The notes beneath the pieces were generated by a model. It made no database searches, had not been told where the DNA came from, and worked only from the letters and a program-made list of their open reading frames with translations. The translations under genes were made by a program, and so were the position numbers. From Costus lasius (Eukaryota > Streptophyta > Magnoliopsida > Zingiberales > Costaceae): 64,000 nt of DNA. Each line of letters begins with the position of its first letter. Within the stretch, counting starts at the first letter, position 1. The stretch is taken from positions 84,170,665-84,234,664 of the forward strand of contig CM050453.2 of assembly GCA_027563935.2 (NCBI GenBank), read 5' to 3'. This document shows positions 31,365 to 43,727 of the stretch, one piece after another.

Positions 31365-34329
31365 TCATTCTGGTGAAGGAGGGTCCATTAAGAGCAGTGC
31401 AGTCCCTTCCAGTATCAGTTTATGGAGGACGTAATGCTTAAGTCTTTGTCCGTTAACTTTGAATGTCCCAGTTGACTCTCGGTAAATGTCTACAGCACCG
31501 TGAGGGTAAACGTTTTGTCCTACGTATGGTCCCGTCCATTTAGTCCGAAGCTTACTAGGAAAAAGCTTGATCCTAGAGTTAAACAAGAGTACCAATTCAC
31601 CTTTGCGAAATTCTCTCCTTACAATTCTTTGATCGTGCCATCTTTTGGTGCGTTCTTTATAAATCCTGGCGTTCTCATAGGCTTCTTGTCGAAATTCATC
31701 GAGTTCATTGAGTTATAGCTTTCTGGCCTTTCCAGCTTGTTTGCCATCAAAATTCAGTTGTCGTATCGCCCAATAGGTTCTGTGCTCAATTTCAACTGGT
31801 AAGTGGCATGATTTACCATATATCAACTGGAATGGAGACATACCTATAGGAGTTTTAAATATTGTACGGTATGCCCATAAAGCATCGTCAAGTTTGAGGG
31901 ACCAATCTGTGAGTGTGTGCGATACGGTTTTTTCAAGAATATGCTTTATCTCTCGATTTGATATCTCCACTTGGCCGCTGCTTTGAGGGTGGTAGGCGGT
32001 GGCTACCTTGTGCATTACCCCATACTTTTTGAGAAGTAATTCAAATCTTCGTTCAATAAAATGAGATCCGCCGTCGCTAATTACCTCACGAGGCGTTCCA
32101 AATCGTGGAAATATCAACTTCTTGAAGAATTTGAGAACTACCTTAGAGTCATTTGTTGGGGAAGCCAAGGCCTCAACCCATTTGGAAACATAATGAACTC
32201 CAACTAAGATGAATCTGTTACCACAGTAGGGTGGAAATGGACCCATAAAATCGATACCCCATACGTCAAAAATCTCTATTTCAAGAATGGCATTAAGAGG
32301 CATCTCGTCTCTTCGTGATATTCCTCCCGTCCGTTGGCAACGATCACAAGACCGCACATAATCTCTTGCGTCCTTAAATAGGGTCGGCCAAAAGAATCCA
32401 CATTGTAGGACCTTATATGCTGTTTTCTTTTCACTACAATGTCCTCCATAGGGCGACGAGTGACACTGGAATAAGACATCTGGAACTTCTTCCTCTGGTA
32501 AACATCTTCGAATGATGCAATCGGCGCAAAGCTTAAACAAGAGTGGTTCATCCCAATAATAATAATTCGCAATTGATACGAATCTCTTTCGTTGCTGATG
32601 TGTAAGGTTCGGCGGCATAATGCCGACTACCAAGAAATTCACCAGATCGGCATACCAGGGTGTCCTTACCGTGGTCGTGGCTACTAGGTTCTCATCTAAG
32701 AACGCATCATCTATCTCTTCTTCTGATTCTTCCTCGGGAGTGGCTGTCAAGCGGGACAGATGGTCTCCTGCTAAATTATCAGTCCCTTTCTTGTCTTTGA
32801 TCTGAATATCAAATTCTTGCAAAAATAATATCCATCTAATCAGCCGCGGCTTCGCGTCTTTCTTCTCTATGAGATATCGAATTGCCGCATTATCTATATA
32901 GACAATGACACGCGAGTTAACCAAATATGATCGAAACTTATCAAAGGCGAAAACTACAGCTAGAAATTCTTTTTCTGTGGTGGCGTAGTTGCTCTGCGCT
33001 CCATCCAGTGTTCGGCTAGCATAATAAATGGCATGCGCCTGGTTGTCTTTCCGCTGTCCCAATATAGCTCCCACTGCATAGTCACTAGCATCGCACATAA
33101 TTTCAAAGGGCAGCGACCAATCCGGAGGTTGCATTATCGGCACAGAAATCAACGCATTCTTCAGTTGCTGAAAAGCATCCATGCAATTCTGGTCAAAATC
33201 AAATGATATATCCTTAGCAAGCAGAGATGTCAATGGCCTAGCAATTTTAGAAAAATTTTTAATGAAACGCCTATAAAAGCCCGCATGTCCCAGGAAGCTT
33301 CTTATCCCATTGACGGAGTTTGGAGGTGGCATCCTTTCGATTACATCAATTTTTGCTTTGTCAACTTCGATACCACGCTCCGATATTAGATGGCCAAGAA
33401 TGATTCCTTCTTTCACCATAACATGGCATTTCTCCCAATTAAGCACCAAGTTTGTCTCTTCGCAGCGCTGCAAAACACGGGTTAGATTAGATAAACAAGA
33501 ATCGAAACTAGACCCATATACCGAAAAGTCATCCATAAAAATGTCCATAATGTCCTCAATCAGATCGGAGAAGATTGCCATCATACAACGTTGGAATGTA
33601 GCTGGCGCGTTACACAGACCAAACGGCATTCGCCGGTAAGCGAAGGTGCCGAAGGGACAAGTAAACGTGGTTTTCTCTTGATCATCTGGGTGTCGGTATT
33701 TGGAAAAATCCTGAGTACCCATCCAAGAAACAAAAATGGGAGTTAGTGGCTAGTCTTTCAAGCATTTGATAAATAAAGGGAAGAGGAAAATGGTCCTTGC
33801 AGGTGGCCTTGTTCAATTTCCGATAATCGATACACATGCGCCACCCGGTAACGGTTCTTTGCGGGATCAATTCATTATCTTCGTTTTTTACTACTATTAC
33901 TCCTGCTTTCTTTGGCACCACATGTACTGGACTTACCCACTGGCTGTCCGAAATAGGGTAAATAACCCCAGCATCTAATAATTTCAGAATTTCTTTCTTA
34001 ACTACCTCCTTCAGGTTTGGATTCAGACGTCTCTGGTATTTGATAGATGGGGCGCTGCCTTCTTTGAGATGTATCCTGTGCATGCATAAAGAAGGGTTAA
34101 TACCTTTTATATCATCTAAAGTATATCCGATTACCTTTTTATATTTTCGAAGCTTATCCAGGAGAAGGTTTGTTTGTTTCGAATCAAGATGATTTGCTAT
34201 GATGGCGGGATAAGTAGAGTTCTCACCTAAAAATTCATACCTGAGGTTGCTCGGCAAAGATTTGAGCTCTAAATTAAGTTGTTTACAAACCTCAGATTTC
34301 GGTGTAGATGATTCTTCAAGTTCTTCCAC
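31365..34329 (-). pseudogene. A3 pol: reverse transcriptase, RNase H, integrase
   Basis: Element order. RT begins at about 34100 (SPVHVVPKKAGV), has MCIDYRKLNKAT and the catalytic FMDD at 33528-33539. RNase H has [14 protein letters not shown] and ATTEKE. Integrase has the HHCC zinc region near 32330-32460 and the catalytic residues D (32250-32252), D (32073-32075) and E (31965-31967), which gives DD35E. A GPY-type C-terminal motif (KWTGPYV) lies near 31530. Damage: a small deletion near 33691-33696 shifts the frame after FFQIPT, and a stop at 31713 splits off the integrase C terminus. Most of the polyprotein is otherwise open (669 codons, 33722-31713). Confidence 0.9.
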
Positions 34330-34489
34330 GTCTGGCTCAACTATGGTGCTCGAGTCAAGAATATTAGCGTAAGCATGGACTTCTTCTTCCTGCTTTTCGT
34401 CATAGTCACCAATCAGGCAAACTTCGAGAGGATCGACGTTCGTCCGAGGGATATAAGCCGAATCAAATTCATCGTCGACGACTCCGATA

Positions 34490-36613
34490 TTACAGCATGA
34501 GTCTGCAAAGATAGTCTTTTTTTAGGCTATTTGTGATATCAAATTCGACCGTATCCTCACCTACTTGTAGTGTCAACTTCCCATTTTTAACGTCAATTAT
34601 AGCACCGGTAGTATCCAGAAATGGTCTGCCCAGTATTATCGGAAGTTTGGAGTCTTCCTCCATTTCAAGTACAACGAAATCAGCTGGAATGAAAAATTTA
34701 CCAACCTTTATTGGCATGTACTCAAGAATTCCTACCGGATGTCATACGGAACGGTCAGCCAATTGCAAAGAGATGTTCGTCGGCTTCAAGTCTCCGATAT
34801 CTAGTTTCTTGCAAAGAGAGAGTGGCATCAAACTCACGCTGGCTCCAAGATCGCACAAAGCTCGGTCGAAAAGAGTATCTCCGATCAGACATTGAATGGT
34901 AAAGCTGCCTGGATCCTTTAATTTCGGTGGTAGCTTGTTCTAGATGATCGCGCTGCATTCTTCAGTTAACGCCATGGTGCCATGTTCTTCCATTTTTCTT
35001 TTATTTGACAAGATTTCCTTCAAAAACTTAGCATTGGATGGCATTTGTGATAAAGCATTGGTAAATGGTATGTTAATATACAGTTTCTTTAAGATCTCCA
35101 AAAATTTACCGAATTGATGATCGAGTTTTGCTTTTGCCAACCTCTAGGGAAATGGAATGGGTGGTTTGTAGGGTGGTGGAGGCACATAAACAGGTTTTGT
35201 CTCTTTCGTTTGTAGTTCACTCTCAACAGGTTCATTTGGTCCTTCAGATTTAGGGATATGGGTGTCATTCTCACAGTGGTCATCTTTGGGCATTTCTGGT
35301 CCCTCAAGTTGCTTGCCGCTACGTGTAGTAATGGCATTGCAATATTCTTTGGGATTCGTCTCAGGCTGACCAGGTAATCTGCCCGAGGATCTAGTAGATG
35401 TACTAGCTTGTTGAGCTATCTGGTTTTCCATTATCTTATGGTTTGTGGTCATGTTTTTGATTGCTTCTAGCATGCAGTCCTTTGCTTTTGTCTCCGCTGA
35501 CACGAAGTTGTCAAATCGTATTTCTAAGGTTTGTTCTTGTGATGTTGCATTGGTGTTCGGATGAAGTGGTTGGTCAAATTATTTAGGCTAATACCCAGTG
35601 TTGGATGAATGAAATCCAGGGGAGTCCCTAAAGTTTGATGGCTGAGCTGCATTGTTGTTTTTATAGGAAAAGTTAGGATGACTCTTCCACCTAGGATTGT
35701 AGGTGTTGGAATAAGGGTTGTTCTGAACTCTCGGGTTAAAACTACCTACAGCATTTACCAAGGTGGGTGGAGGTTCTTGTGATATCACATTTCCTAATTG
35801 ACAAGTGTCAAAAAAATGACCTTCTACTCCACAAATCACGCAAAGCAGCATTATGACGCATGCTCATAGAATCTAGTTTATAAGATAATGAATCTACTTT
35901 TGCGGCAAGTGAATTAAGTGTGTCAAGTTCATATTTACCGGTCTGTCGAGATGAAGTACCTCTTTTGCTCGACCATTGGTAGTGGTTGAGCGTCATTTCT
36001 TCGATCAAATTGTAGGCTTCATCGACAGCTTTGTTCATCAAGGCTCCTCCAGCGGCTGCATCAACAGTAAGACGAGTATTATAAAGAAATCCGTTATAAA
36101 ATGTATGTACCAGTACCCATTTCTCAAGGCCGTGGTGAGGACACATTCGCTGCAATTCCTTGAAGCGATCTCATGCCTCATATAGTGATTCGCCTTTTTT
36201 TTGAGAGAAATTGATAATCTGGTTCCTTAATTGCACGGTTTTGCTCAGAAGAAAGTATTTTACAAGGAAGGCATGTGAGAGTTGTTCCCATGTGGTAATG
36301 GATCCAGATGGTAATGAATGTAACCAAGCTCGCGCCCTGTCTCTAAGTGAAAAAGGAAAAAGTCGTAGCCGCTGAGCGTCAGTGGTCACACCATTCATTT
36401 TAAGAGTGTCACATCACAGTGTTCAAGAAAAACTGACAAATGCATGTTTGGATCCTCAGTCGGCGATCCACCGAATTGGTTTTGCTGTAACATTGACAGA
36501 AGTGATGGTTTTATCTCAAAATTGTTTGCTTCTATTGGTGGATGTGCAATGCTAGAATGCAGTCCTTGAACATTTGGTGCGGCGAAGTCTCGGAGTGACT
36601 TGTTACCGTCCAT
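34490..36613 (-). pseudogene. A3 gag and aspartic protease
   Basis: Gag starts at MDGNKSLRDFAAPN (36613), with the Gag core LRLFPFSLRDRARAWLH (near 36350) in another frame. The CCHC knuckle CVICGVEGHFFDTC lies near 35805-35845, a Pro-rich linker near 35144-35180, and the protease active site DLGAS near 34845-34856, followed by the block [18 protein letters not shown]. At least three frame changes and several stops are present, so no Gag can be made. Normally Gag and protease-pol would be one polyprotein. Confidence 0.85.
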
Positions 36614-36864
36614 GATTGATGTTTGTGAATTCTTTTTCGGTTGGTATTTCTAGAGATTCTTGCAACGACGGAACGTTCTTTCTATCTCCGAATCAAATGG
36701 TATTGCAGGTTCCGGTCGCGAGGTTTTATGCATAAACTAAAATTCTAATAGACAGATGTTTCGTTAAATCAAGAAAGGCATAAAATGAAATAAAAGAGAT
36801 AATACTAAGCTAAAAATGTCTAATCAATTAACTTCTCAATCTTATCAATATTGCCAAAATTAGT

Positions 36865-36881
36865 CCCCAACAATGGCGCCA
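36865..36881 (-). other. Primer-binding site of A3, degenerate tRNA-Asp type
   Basis: The plus strand reads CCCCAACAATGGCGCCA, three mismatches to the remembered tRNA-Asp 3' end, at the same distance from the LTR as in A1. Confidence 0.7.
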
Positions 36882-36887
36882 AATACT

Positions 36888-38909
36888 TGATAGCGTCCAC
36901 AAATATAGTAGGCGTTTCGCACAAGTGCACGGGTCTATCGAAGTAATAAAATATCGATCCCACAGGGACTAATGGACAAGTACTGACAAATCTTGATGTC
37001 GCTAGCTAGACTACACCAGAATAGATGAAGATTTAAGACAACGAAACAATTAAAAGTACAAGGATATAAACGGAGGAAATCACAAGAGAAGATTTAAGTG
37101 AGATGAGATATCGGGATATGGGTTCACCGTCTTGACTTCTTTCAGCTGAGTAGTCTAAACTCTATTGTCGTTGCTCTATTTTAGTTCAAGGGGTTCAGCT
37201 TCCTTGTCACGTAGGTTCCCCCCCCCCCCCTCCGATAACCACGTACGTTCCCACAGATCCAAACATCGGTCAAACACCTGAGGTTCTAACGGTCTGTCAG
37301 ACTTTCATCTCCCCGACGCGTCTGATATCCAAGTACCTTCCAGGTGGGTACAGGTTTAAACAAAAGGGGTCCTCCTCAAGAATTCCTGGCTTACAAACTT
37401 TCCCAGTGTTACCTCTGGCTCAAGTGCACCCTCTCGGGCTGCGCAGGCAAAGCATCTCTTAAGTGATCCAACGCCCCGACACACTTTCGCGTCGCCAGGC
37501 GCGTCTAAGGCCCAGAAGAACTAACAAGGAAAGCGCAGTTCACATCAAGCGGATTCTCCCCAGCCCCTGATTTAATAACCCCACTCGAGAAGCTAATAGG
37601 TTCCAATGCACCCTCTCGGATTACGTGGGCAGAGAGTACAAACGGGTTTGATAAACCCCCGACCTAATGCTTCCGACATGCGATCGGACTCTCACCTTCC
37701 CAACACGTCTAGGATCCTAACAACACCTTGGGTGAGTACAGGCAATCAGCGAGTCTCCTCGTGATTGCCCGATTTACAAACCTCAGTCCAAGGTGAGGAG
37801 GTTCAAATGCATTCTCATGAATAACATAGGCATAGCACTCGCATAAGGTCAAGTAAGGATTTTAGCAATAGAGTAAAACTACTACAACTATCGAGTTATC
37901 AAGGGGCTACTCCCACATCCCGAATTAGGAGTTTAGCCTAACATATTCATGATGATAGCACAAGTAACATTCATTGGCAGCATGTGCATATGTATATTTC
38001 TGCAGGAATCACAAGACAAGGGTAAGACCATGCGATATTTTGCTAAAGTTATACAACTAGTGCAGCAAACTAAATGTAATTGCAAAGTCTTCCTTACAAA
38101 CTTTGTTTATGAGGTGCCCACACAAGAAAATCTCCAACAGATGCAGGTGCGCAACCCTCCTCTCCCTTGTGTCGCCTTCCTCTCCACAGGCGTCCCTTCT
38201 CCCTTGTGTAAAAATCCCCCCCCCTTTCCTCTCTTCTTGCCGAACTCTATTTGTATCCTTCTTCAAGTGGATGCTGCTCCTTATGTTCCCCATGCCCTGC
38301 AAAAGCCGAAGCAGGCGCTGCAATTTCCAGACGAAAGAAGTCTTTGCTGCCAGCTTCCCTTTTCCTGCAAAGCCGCAGTAGCCCATCTCTTGTGGAATGA
38401 TGATTGCGTGGCCAAAACTCCTCCAAAAAGCTACTCCTCACCCTCTTTGTCAACGGAGGAGAATGGTCCTCAGTGCCCTTCAGGCTCCCCTTAGGTTAGA
38501 TCAAAGAAACGTAGAAGAAAACGGTGATTTCGTAACAGGCGGGTCTACGATCACGGGCGAGAATTTGGTCGTGACCCAGTCGTGATTTATCAATGCCAGT
38601 TTCAAGTTTAACGACGATCACGAGTATGATTTTGGTCGAAACCCGGTCGTGATTTCCGGCAAAGCCTCCAATGAATCCAAAGGCTCTTGGTTGGGGTCAT
38701 CTTGAATTTGGATAAGCCCCTCTTGCCACAGAAGTGTTGGAATCTATCCTTTTGAGGTCGAATTGACCTGAAAACGTGAAAATACTGAAACAGGTGTAGA
38801 TTCCATATATGTAAGGCAATTAAGGAAATAATGAGCTAGAAAGCTCAGAAATATAGGCGATTCTGACTATAAAATCATACTTGAAATGTTATATAAATAT
38901 GTGTCAACA
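36888..38909 (-). repeat. 5' LTR of A3
   Basis: 2022 bp, TGATAGCG .. GTGTCAACA. The inner 225 bp pair with the 3' LTR remnant. It contains a C13 run (37218-37230), two degenerate copies of a CCAAGTACCTTCCAGGTGGG-like block, and a palindromic array at 38538-38665. The 181-codon plus-strand frame at 37949-38494 runs antisense through it and is not considered a gene. Confidence 0.88.
38538..38665 (-). repeat. LTR array of ATCACGGGCGAGAATTTGGTC-type repeats (A3)
   Basis: Two units with ATCACG ... CGTGATTT ends and an internal GTCG(T/A)(G/A)ACCC, about 70 bp apart. They match the A3 spacer units but not the cores of H, A1 or A2. Confidence 0.75.
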
Positions 38910-38914
38910 AATTG

Positions 38915-39274
38915 CTCCCACCCGACATTGGCGTACATGAGCTCCACGTCTTCGAAGAGGCCCAGCAAGCTCAATGTTCCCTTGTCGAGGTAGCGTATAT
39001 TGAGCACTTTTCGCTAGAGGAGAAGAAGATATCGTTCCTCTTGCACAGCGTTCCGAAAGATTATGCCGAACTCGTTCAGCGGAGAAGTGTAGGGTTGTAG
39101 TCGGCTAGCCGAGGCATGCAACTGCCTAGATGGTGAGGAACGTGCTGTCGGTGCACAAGGCAATGGCGGATGTGATGGCGGTGACGGTGTGTAGTCATCA
39201 TCGTTGCCAAATGAATTAGAAGATGCCCGCGGAGCGGCACATCGAGAGACCAAAACTTTCTTCTTTGGCACCAA
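38915..39274 (-). pseudogene. H ORF2, N-terminal piece
   Basis: Starts MVPKKKVLVS (39274). It carries a low-complexity Pro/Ser region, then FGIIFRNAVQEERY, a TAG at 39014-39016, and in the same frame VLNIRYLDKGTLSLLG, which aligns with A3 IINTRYIDPPSLVALG. The piece ends at the A3 insertion and continues at 26379. Confidence 0.75.
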
Positions 39275-39603
39275 AGAGGAATAGGAAAAGTCTTCCAGAA
39301 ATAGGGATGCATCCGATTAGCGAGAAGAATTGAACGGAGGAGGCAACAGTGAGACGGAAAAGCAGGCGGCGAAAACAACGAGTGGAGAGAATGCCAGCGA
39401 ATAGGGAAACCAAAATCAGAGATGAATCGTGCGCAAATCATGGGGGGACCACGGATCAGGGGGGTAGAAAGCCTCTATAAGCGCTGAGTGGAAGAGATTT
39501 CGCCATAGGGGTCGAAGGTTTGGAGTAGGAGTCGGCGGCGCACGGGTTTGGTTGAAACCCTACCCGTGTGCTCCCCTAATTATGGACGAATAATAGTTAG
39601 AAG
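39275..39603 (-). promoter_or_regulatory. H ORF2 leader with TATA-like box at 39471-39484
   Basis: The minus strand has GCGCTTATAGAGGC at 39471-39484, then about 200 bp of C/T-rich leader-like sequence to the ORF2 ATG. The placement (array, TATA-like box, leader, ORF2) matches A2, where the box reads CCGCTTATAAAAGGGG. A separate ORF2 promoter is an inference. Confidence 0.4.
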
Positions 39604-39995
39604 CACGGGTGAACCCCGCCGGGTTCACCAACCTGTGAAGCCCTCTAGAAAAATTTGGCATTAACGCAATTACGGGTGAACCCCGCCGGGTTCACCGGGG
39701 CGTGAAGTTCTCTGGATGGTACCGCTCCTAATAGAAATACGGGTGAACCCTGTGGGGTTCACCAAATCATGAAGTTGTCCGGAGGAAAAGTGAACCGATC
39801 AGATACAGTAGACTTCACGGGTTCACCCGGCCGTGAAGTTCACTGAAGAAGCCTAAAAAGCTCAAAACGTCATACTCCAGCCATGAATGCCAAATCCATC
39901 CTTTTGCCGAAAATTTATTCGTGAAAACCAATTCTTTCAAAACACACAGTGAGCTTCATGGGTGAAGCCCATGGGGTTCACTTGGCCGTGAAGTT
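39604..39995 (-). repeat. Spacer array of GGTGAACCC..GGGTTCACC hairpins (H)
   Basis: Hairpins at 39608-39629, 39675-39696 and 39742-39763 are spaced 67 bp apart and each is followed by a GTGAAG or ATGAAG tag. Decayed units lie at about 39816-39838 and 39958-39995. This is the hairpin found in the H LTR fragment at 7308-7541, over 32 kb away in the present arrangement. Confidence 0.85.
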
Positions 39996-40179
39996 CTCTA
40001 GAAGGATCAAAAACTCCGCCTCGAAAACCCTGTCCTCCAAATAGCTTCCTACAACACAGAAAGGCATATAATCAGCAAAAATCCCCCTATTAAAACCGAA
40101 AATTAAGCAAAGCTGGTAAATGAACAAGTCCATCCAACATCTACAGAAAGTAACTCAACAAGAAGTAAATAAGTAAGAA

Positions 40180-40203
40180 CTTGGGTTGCCTCCCAAGAGC
40201 GCT
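40180..40203 (-). other. Conserved CTTGGGTTGCCTCCCAAG hairpin (H)
   Basis: Same motif as in A1, A2 and A3, here followed by AGCGCT with one A lost before it. It lies about 60 bp beyond the pol tail KKGEVLAL. Confidence 0.8.
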
Positions 40204-40249
40204 AATTTTAGGTCAATAGCTCAACCAAAAGAGTTATTATATCACCAAG

Positions 40250-43200
40250 TCCACGGGGTCTGAAAGGGCAAGAACTTCCCCTTTCTTGACCTACACATCT
40301 TTAAAGTAATGCTTGAGGCGATGACCATTAACAATGAAACTCCCTGTACGCTCAGTATAAATTGTGATTGCGCCATAAGGTTGCACGTGCTACACTAAGA
40401 ATGGGTCGGACCACCTTGTTCGAAGCTTTTCTGGAAATAGTCGAAGTCTTGAATTGAAGAGTAGCACTTTATCCCCCACAAGAAATTCTTTCTTCACAAT
40501 GCGCTTGTCATGCCAATATTTGGTTCGTGCCTTGTAGATCTTGGCATTCTCATATGCAAAGAGGCGCATCTCTTCCAACTCATCAAGTTGCAACTTCCTT
40601 TTTTCTCTGGCACCTTTGAAGTCATAGTTAATTTGTTTGACAGCCCACAACGCCCTGTGCTCAAGTTCAATAGGTAAATGACAGGATTTTCCATAAATAA
40701 GTTGGAAAAGAGACAAACCGAGGGGTGTCTTAAAGGCGGTTCTGTAGGCCCATAAAGCATCAGGTAATTTCAATGCCCAATCCTTCCATGATAGAGATAC
40801 AGTTTTCTCAAGTATCTGCTTGATTTCTTTATTTGAAACCTCTACCTGACCACTAGTCTGAGGATGATAGAGCGTTGCAATTTTGTGCTTTACACCATAC
40901 TTCTTAAAAGTGCTCTAAACCTCTGTTCAATGAAGTGAGATCCTCCATCACTTATCAATACGCGTGGGACTCCAAAGTGGGGGAAAATTGTTCGCTTCAT
41001 AAGCTTCATAACAACTCTAGAGTCATTAGTAGCTTCTGCAGATGCCTCGATCCACTTTGACATGTAGTCAATGGCAACAAGGATATACCATTTTCCACAT
41101 GATGATGGGAAGGGTACCATGAAATCGATCAGCCATACATCAAAGATTTCCACTTCCATTATATCATTCAGAGGTAGCTCATCCCTTTTTGAGAGATTTT
41201 CAGTCCTTTGGCAGCTGTCACAGGTTAAAGCAAAGTTTCTAGCATCATGAAATATAGAAGGCCAATATAAACCTGACTGTAAAACTTTGAAAGCCGTTTT
41301 AGCCGCCCCGACGTGTCCTCCATAATGTGAAGAATGGCAATTGGTCAATACATCATGTATCTCCACCTCTGGCAAGCATCGTCTGTACAACCCATCTGCG
41401 CATCGTCGATATAGATATGGGTCATCCCAATAATAAGATTCTGCATCATGCAAGAACCTTTTCTTTTTTTTGAAAAGTAAGATCAGGGGGAAGAATGTTA
41501 GACACAATGTAATTCACATAATCTGCATACCATGGGACTTGTTGTTCCAGTAAAGCATATAGATGTTCTTCAGGGAATGCATCGTTGATCTCCAACTCGT
41601 CCTCAGTCTTCTTTTCAGCATCTCTTTCAAGTCTGAAAAGATGGTCAGCCACCAGATTTTTCACTCCCCTTCTTGTCTCTGATCTCAATATCAAACTTTT
41701 GTAGAAAGAGAATCCATCTAATAAGTCTTGGCTTGGCATCTTTCTTTTTGATCAAATACTTGATAGCTAGCATGATCAGTAAAAACAATTACTTTCGAAT
41801 TAACCAAGTATGAATGAAACTTATCGAAAGTAAAAATAATTGCAAGTAGTTCTTTTTCTGTGATAGCATAATTCATCTGTGCATCATCAAGTGTTCTACT
41901 AGCATAATATATGGCATGCAACTTTTCGTCCTTCCTTTGTCCTAAAACCACCCCCATGGCTTAGTCACAAGCATCACACATTAATTCAAAAGGTAGTGAC
42001 CAGTCTGGAGGTTGGATCATAGGAGATGTAATCAAAGCTTCTTTGAGTTTCATGAAGGCTTCTTCACATTTCCTATCAAAACAAAAGATAGAGTCTTTAG
42101 CAAGAAGGTTAGTTAAGGGGCGCGGTATTTTAGAAAAGTCCTTGATGAATCTTCTATAAAAACCGACGTGTCCCATAAAACTTCTAATTCCTTTCACTGT
42201 TGTAGGTGGCTTTAGATTTTCAATTACTTCAATCTTCACTCTGTCCACCTCGATTCTATGCTCAGAGACCAAGTGCCCAAGAACTATGTCTTCTCGACCA
42301 TGCAGTGGCAATTCTCCCAGTTCAACACCAGGTTCACCTCTTCACATCTCTGCAAAACTTTAAATAGGTTAGACAAACAATGGTTGAAAGAAGAGCCATA
42401 CATAGAAAAGTCATCCATGAATATATCCATAAAGTCCTCATTATAATCTGTAAATATTGCCATCATTGCCTGTTGAAAAGTTGCAGGGGCATTGCACAGG
42501 CCAAAGGGCATCCTCTTATAAGCATAAGTTCCATAGGGACAAATAAAAGTCATTTTCTCCTGATCATCGGGATGGATAGGAATTTGAAAGAAACTTGAAA
42601 ATCCATCCAGAAAATAAAAATAAGAATTGTGAGCCAATCTATCTAACATCTGATCAATGAATGGTAAAAGAAAGTGATCTTTTCGTGTAGCAGAATTCAA
42701 CTTCCTGTAATCAATACACATCCTATATCCTATAACTATGCGTGTTGGTATCAATTCATCTGCATCATTCTTAATTACAGTGATACCTCCCTTTTTGGGC
42801 AGAACATGCACCGGGCTCACCCCGAGAACTGTCTGATATTGGATATATGACTCCTGCATCCAAAATCTTGAGCACCTCCTGATTCACAACATCATTCATA
42901 TGTGGATTAAGTCGGCGTTGAAATTACATAGAAGGTTTGCTATTTTCTTCTAACAAAATCCTATGCATACAGATAGAGGGGTTAACCCCTTTAATGTCAT
43001 CAAGTGAATAGCCAAATACCTTTCTGTGAAGACAGAGTTCTTGAAGGAGTAGTTTGGTTTGCTCTTTGAACAATTCGGCATTAACTATTACCGGATATGT
43101 GGCATTGTCACCTAGAAATTCATATCTCAGTGAGCTAGGTAGACTTTTGAATTCAATCTTCTTCTCCCCTTCTTTCTCCTGGTTTCCTTTTGGCTCGGCG

Positions 43201-43727
43201 TTCATGCTTGGGTCAGCATCTAGTAGAGTAACATACTTTTCAGCTTTGGCCTCAATGTCCCCATCAACAGTGTTGGTCAGGGCAAGTTCCAATGGATCCA
43301 TCTTCTTTCTGCAGGGTTCAATTTGTTGTATAGTTCTCTCAACAATATCTACACTGCAGCATGTACCTGCAAAAAAAGGTTTTTTCAAATAGTCAAAAAG
43401 ATCGAATTGTATAACATTATCACCGATGTTCAAAGTCATTTTCCCATTTTTGACATCAATGACAGCACCAGCAGTAGCAAGAAAAAGTCTCCCTAGAATG
43501 ATAGAGAGTCTGTCATCCTCATCAATTTCTAACATAACAAAATCAGCAGGAATGAAATAATTTCCAACTTTAATAGGAATATTCTGTAAAATACCAACGG
43601 GATGACGAATAGATCTATCTACTTGCTGCAAAGATATATTAGTAGTTTTCAAATCACCCAAATCCAGCTGACACTCGCTCCTAAATCGCATAAAACTCTC
43701 TAAAATGTCATCTCTCCAATCTGGCAT
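40250..43727 (-). pseudogene. H pol: protease, RT, RNase H, integrase, heavily decayed
   Basis: In element order: protease (43727 down; the block [19 protein letters not shown] is intact, but about a dozen residues after the DLGAS site near 43680 are deleted), RT (43000-42284, FMDD at 42410-42421), RNase H ([21 protein letters not shown] near 41840-41920), integrase zinc region (41240-41350), integrase core ([16 protein letters not shown]) and C-terminal region (40773-40390), then a KKGEVLAL tail near 40262-40290. At least six frame changes and stops separate these. Confidence 0.85.

Larger units (their letters stand above)
26380..38909 (-). mobile_element. A3: Athila-type gypsy element with decayed gag, pol and ORF2, TSD AATTG
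   Basis: Bounded by AATTG at 26375-26379 and 38910-38914. In element order: 5' LTR (38909-36888), tRNA-Asp type primer site (36881-36865), gag (36613 down), protease, RT, RNase H, integrase (to 31365), hairpin motif, palindromic spacer, ORF2 (29934-28678), 3' untranslated DNA, and a 3' LTR reduced to 26380-26603. A truncated copia LTR (S2) replaces the rest of the 3' LTR and the polypurine tract. Removing A3 rejoins ORF2 of H between the motifs NVGWEQ and FLQLF. Confidence 0.92.

Noticed and set aside
37949..38494. 181-codon plus-strand open frame
   Set aside because: It runs antisense through the A3 5' LTR, is rich in Pro/Ser/Cys of low complexity and shows no domain I recognise.
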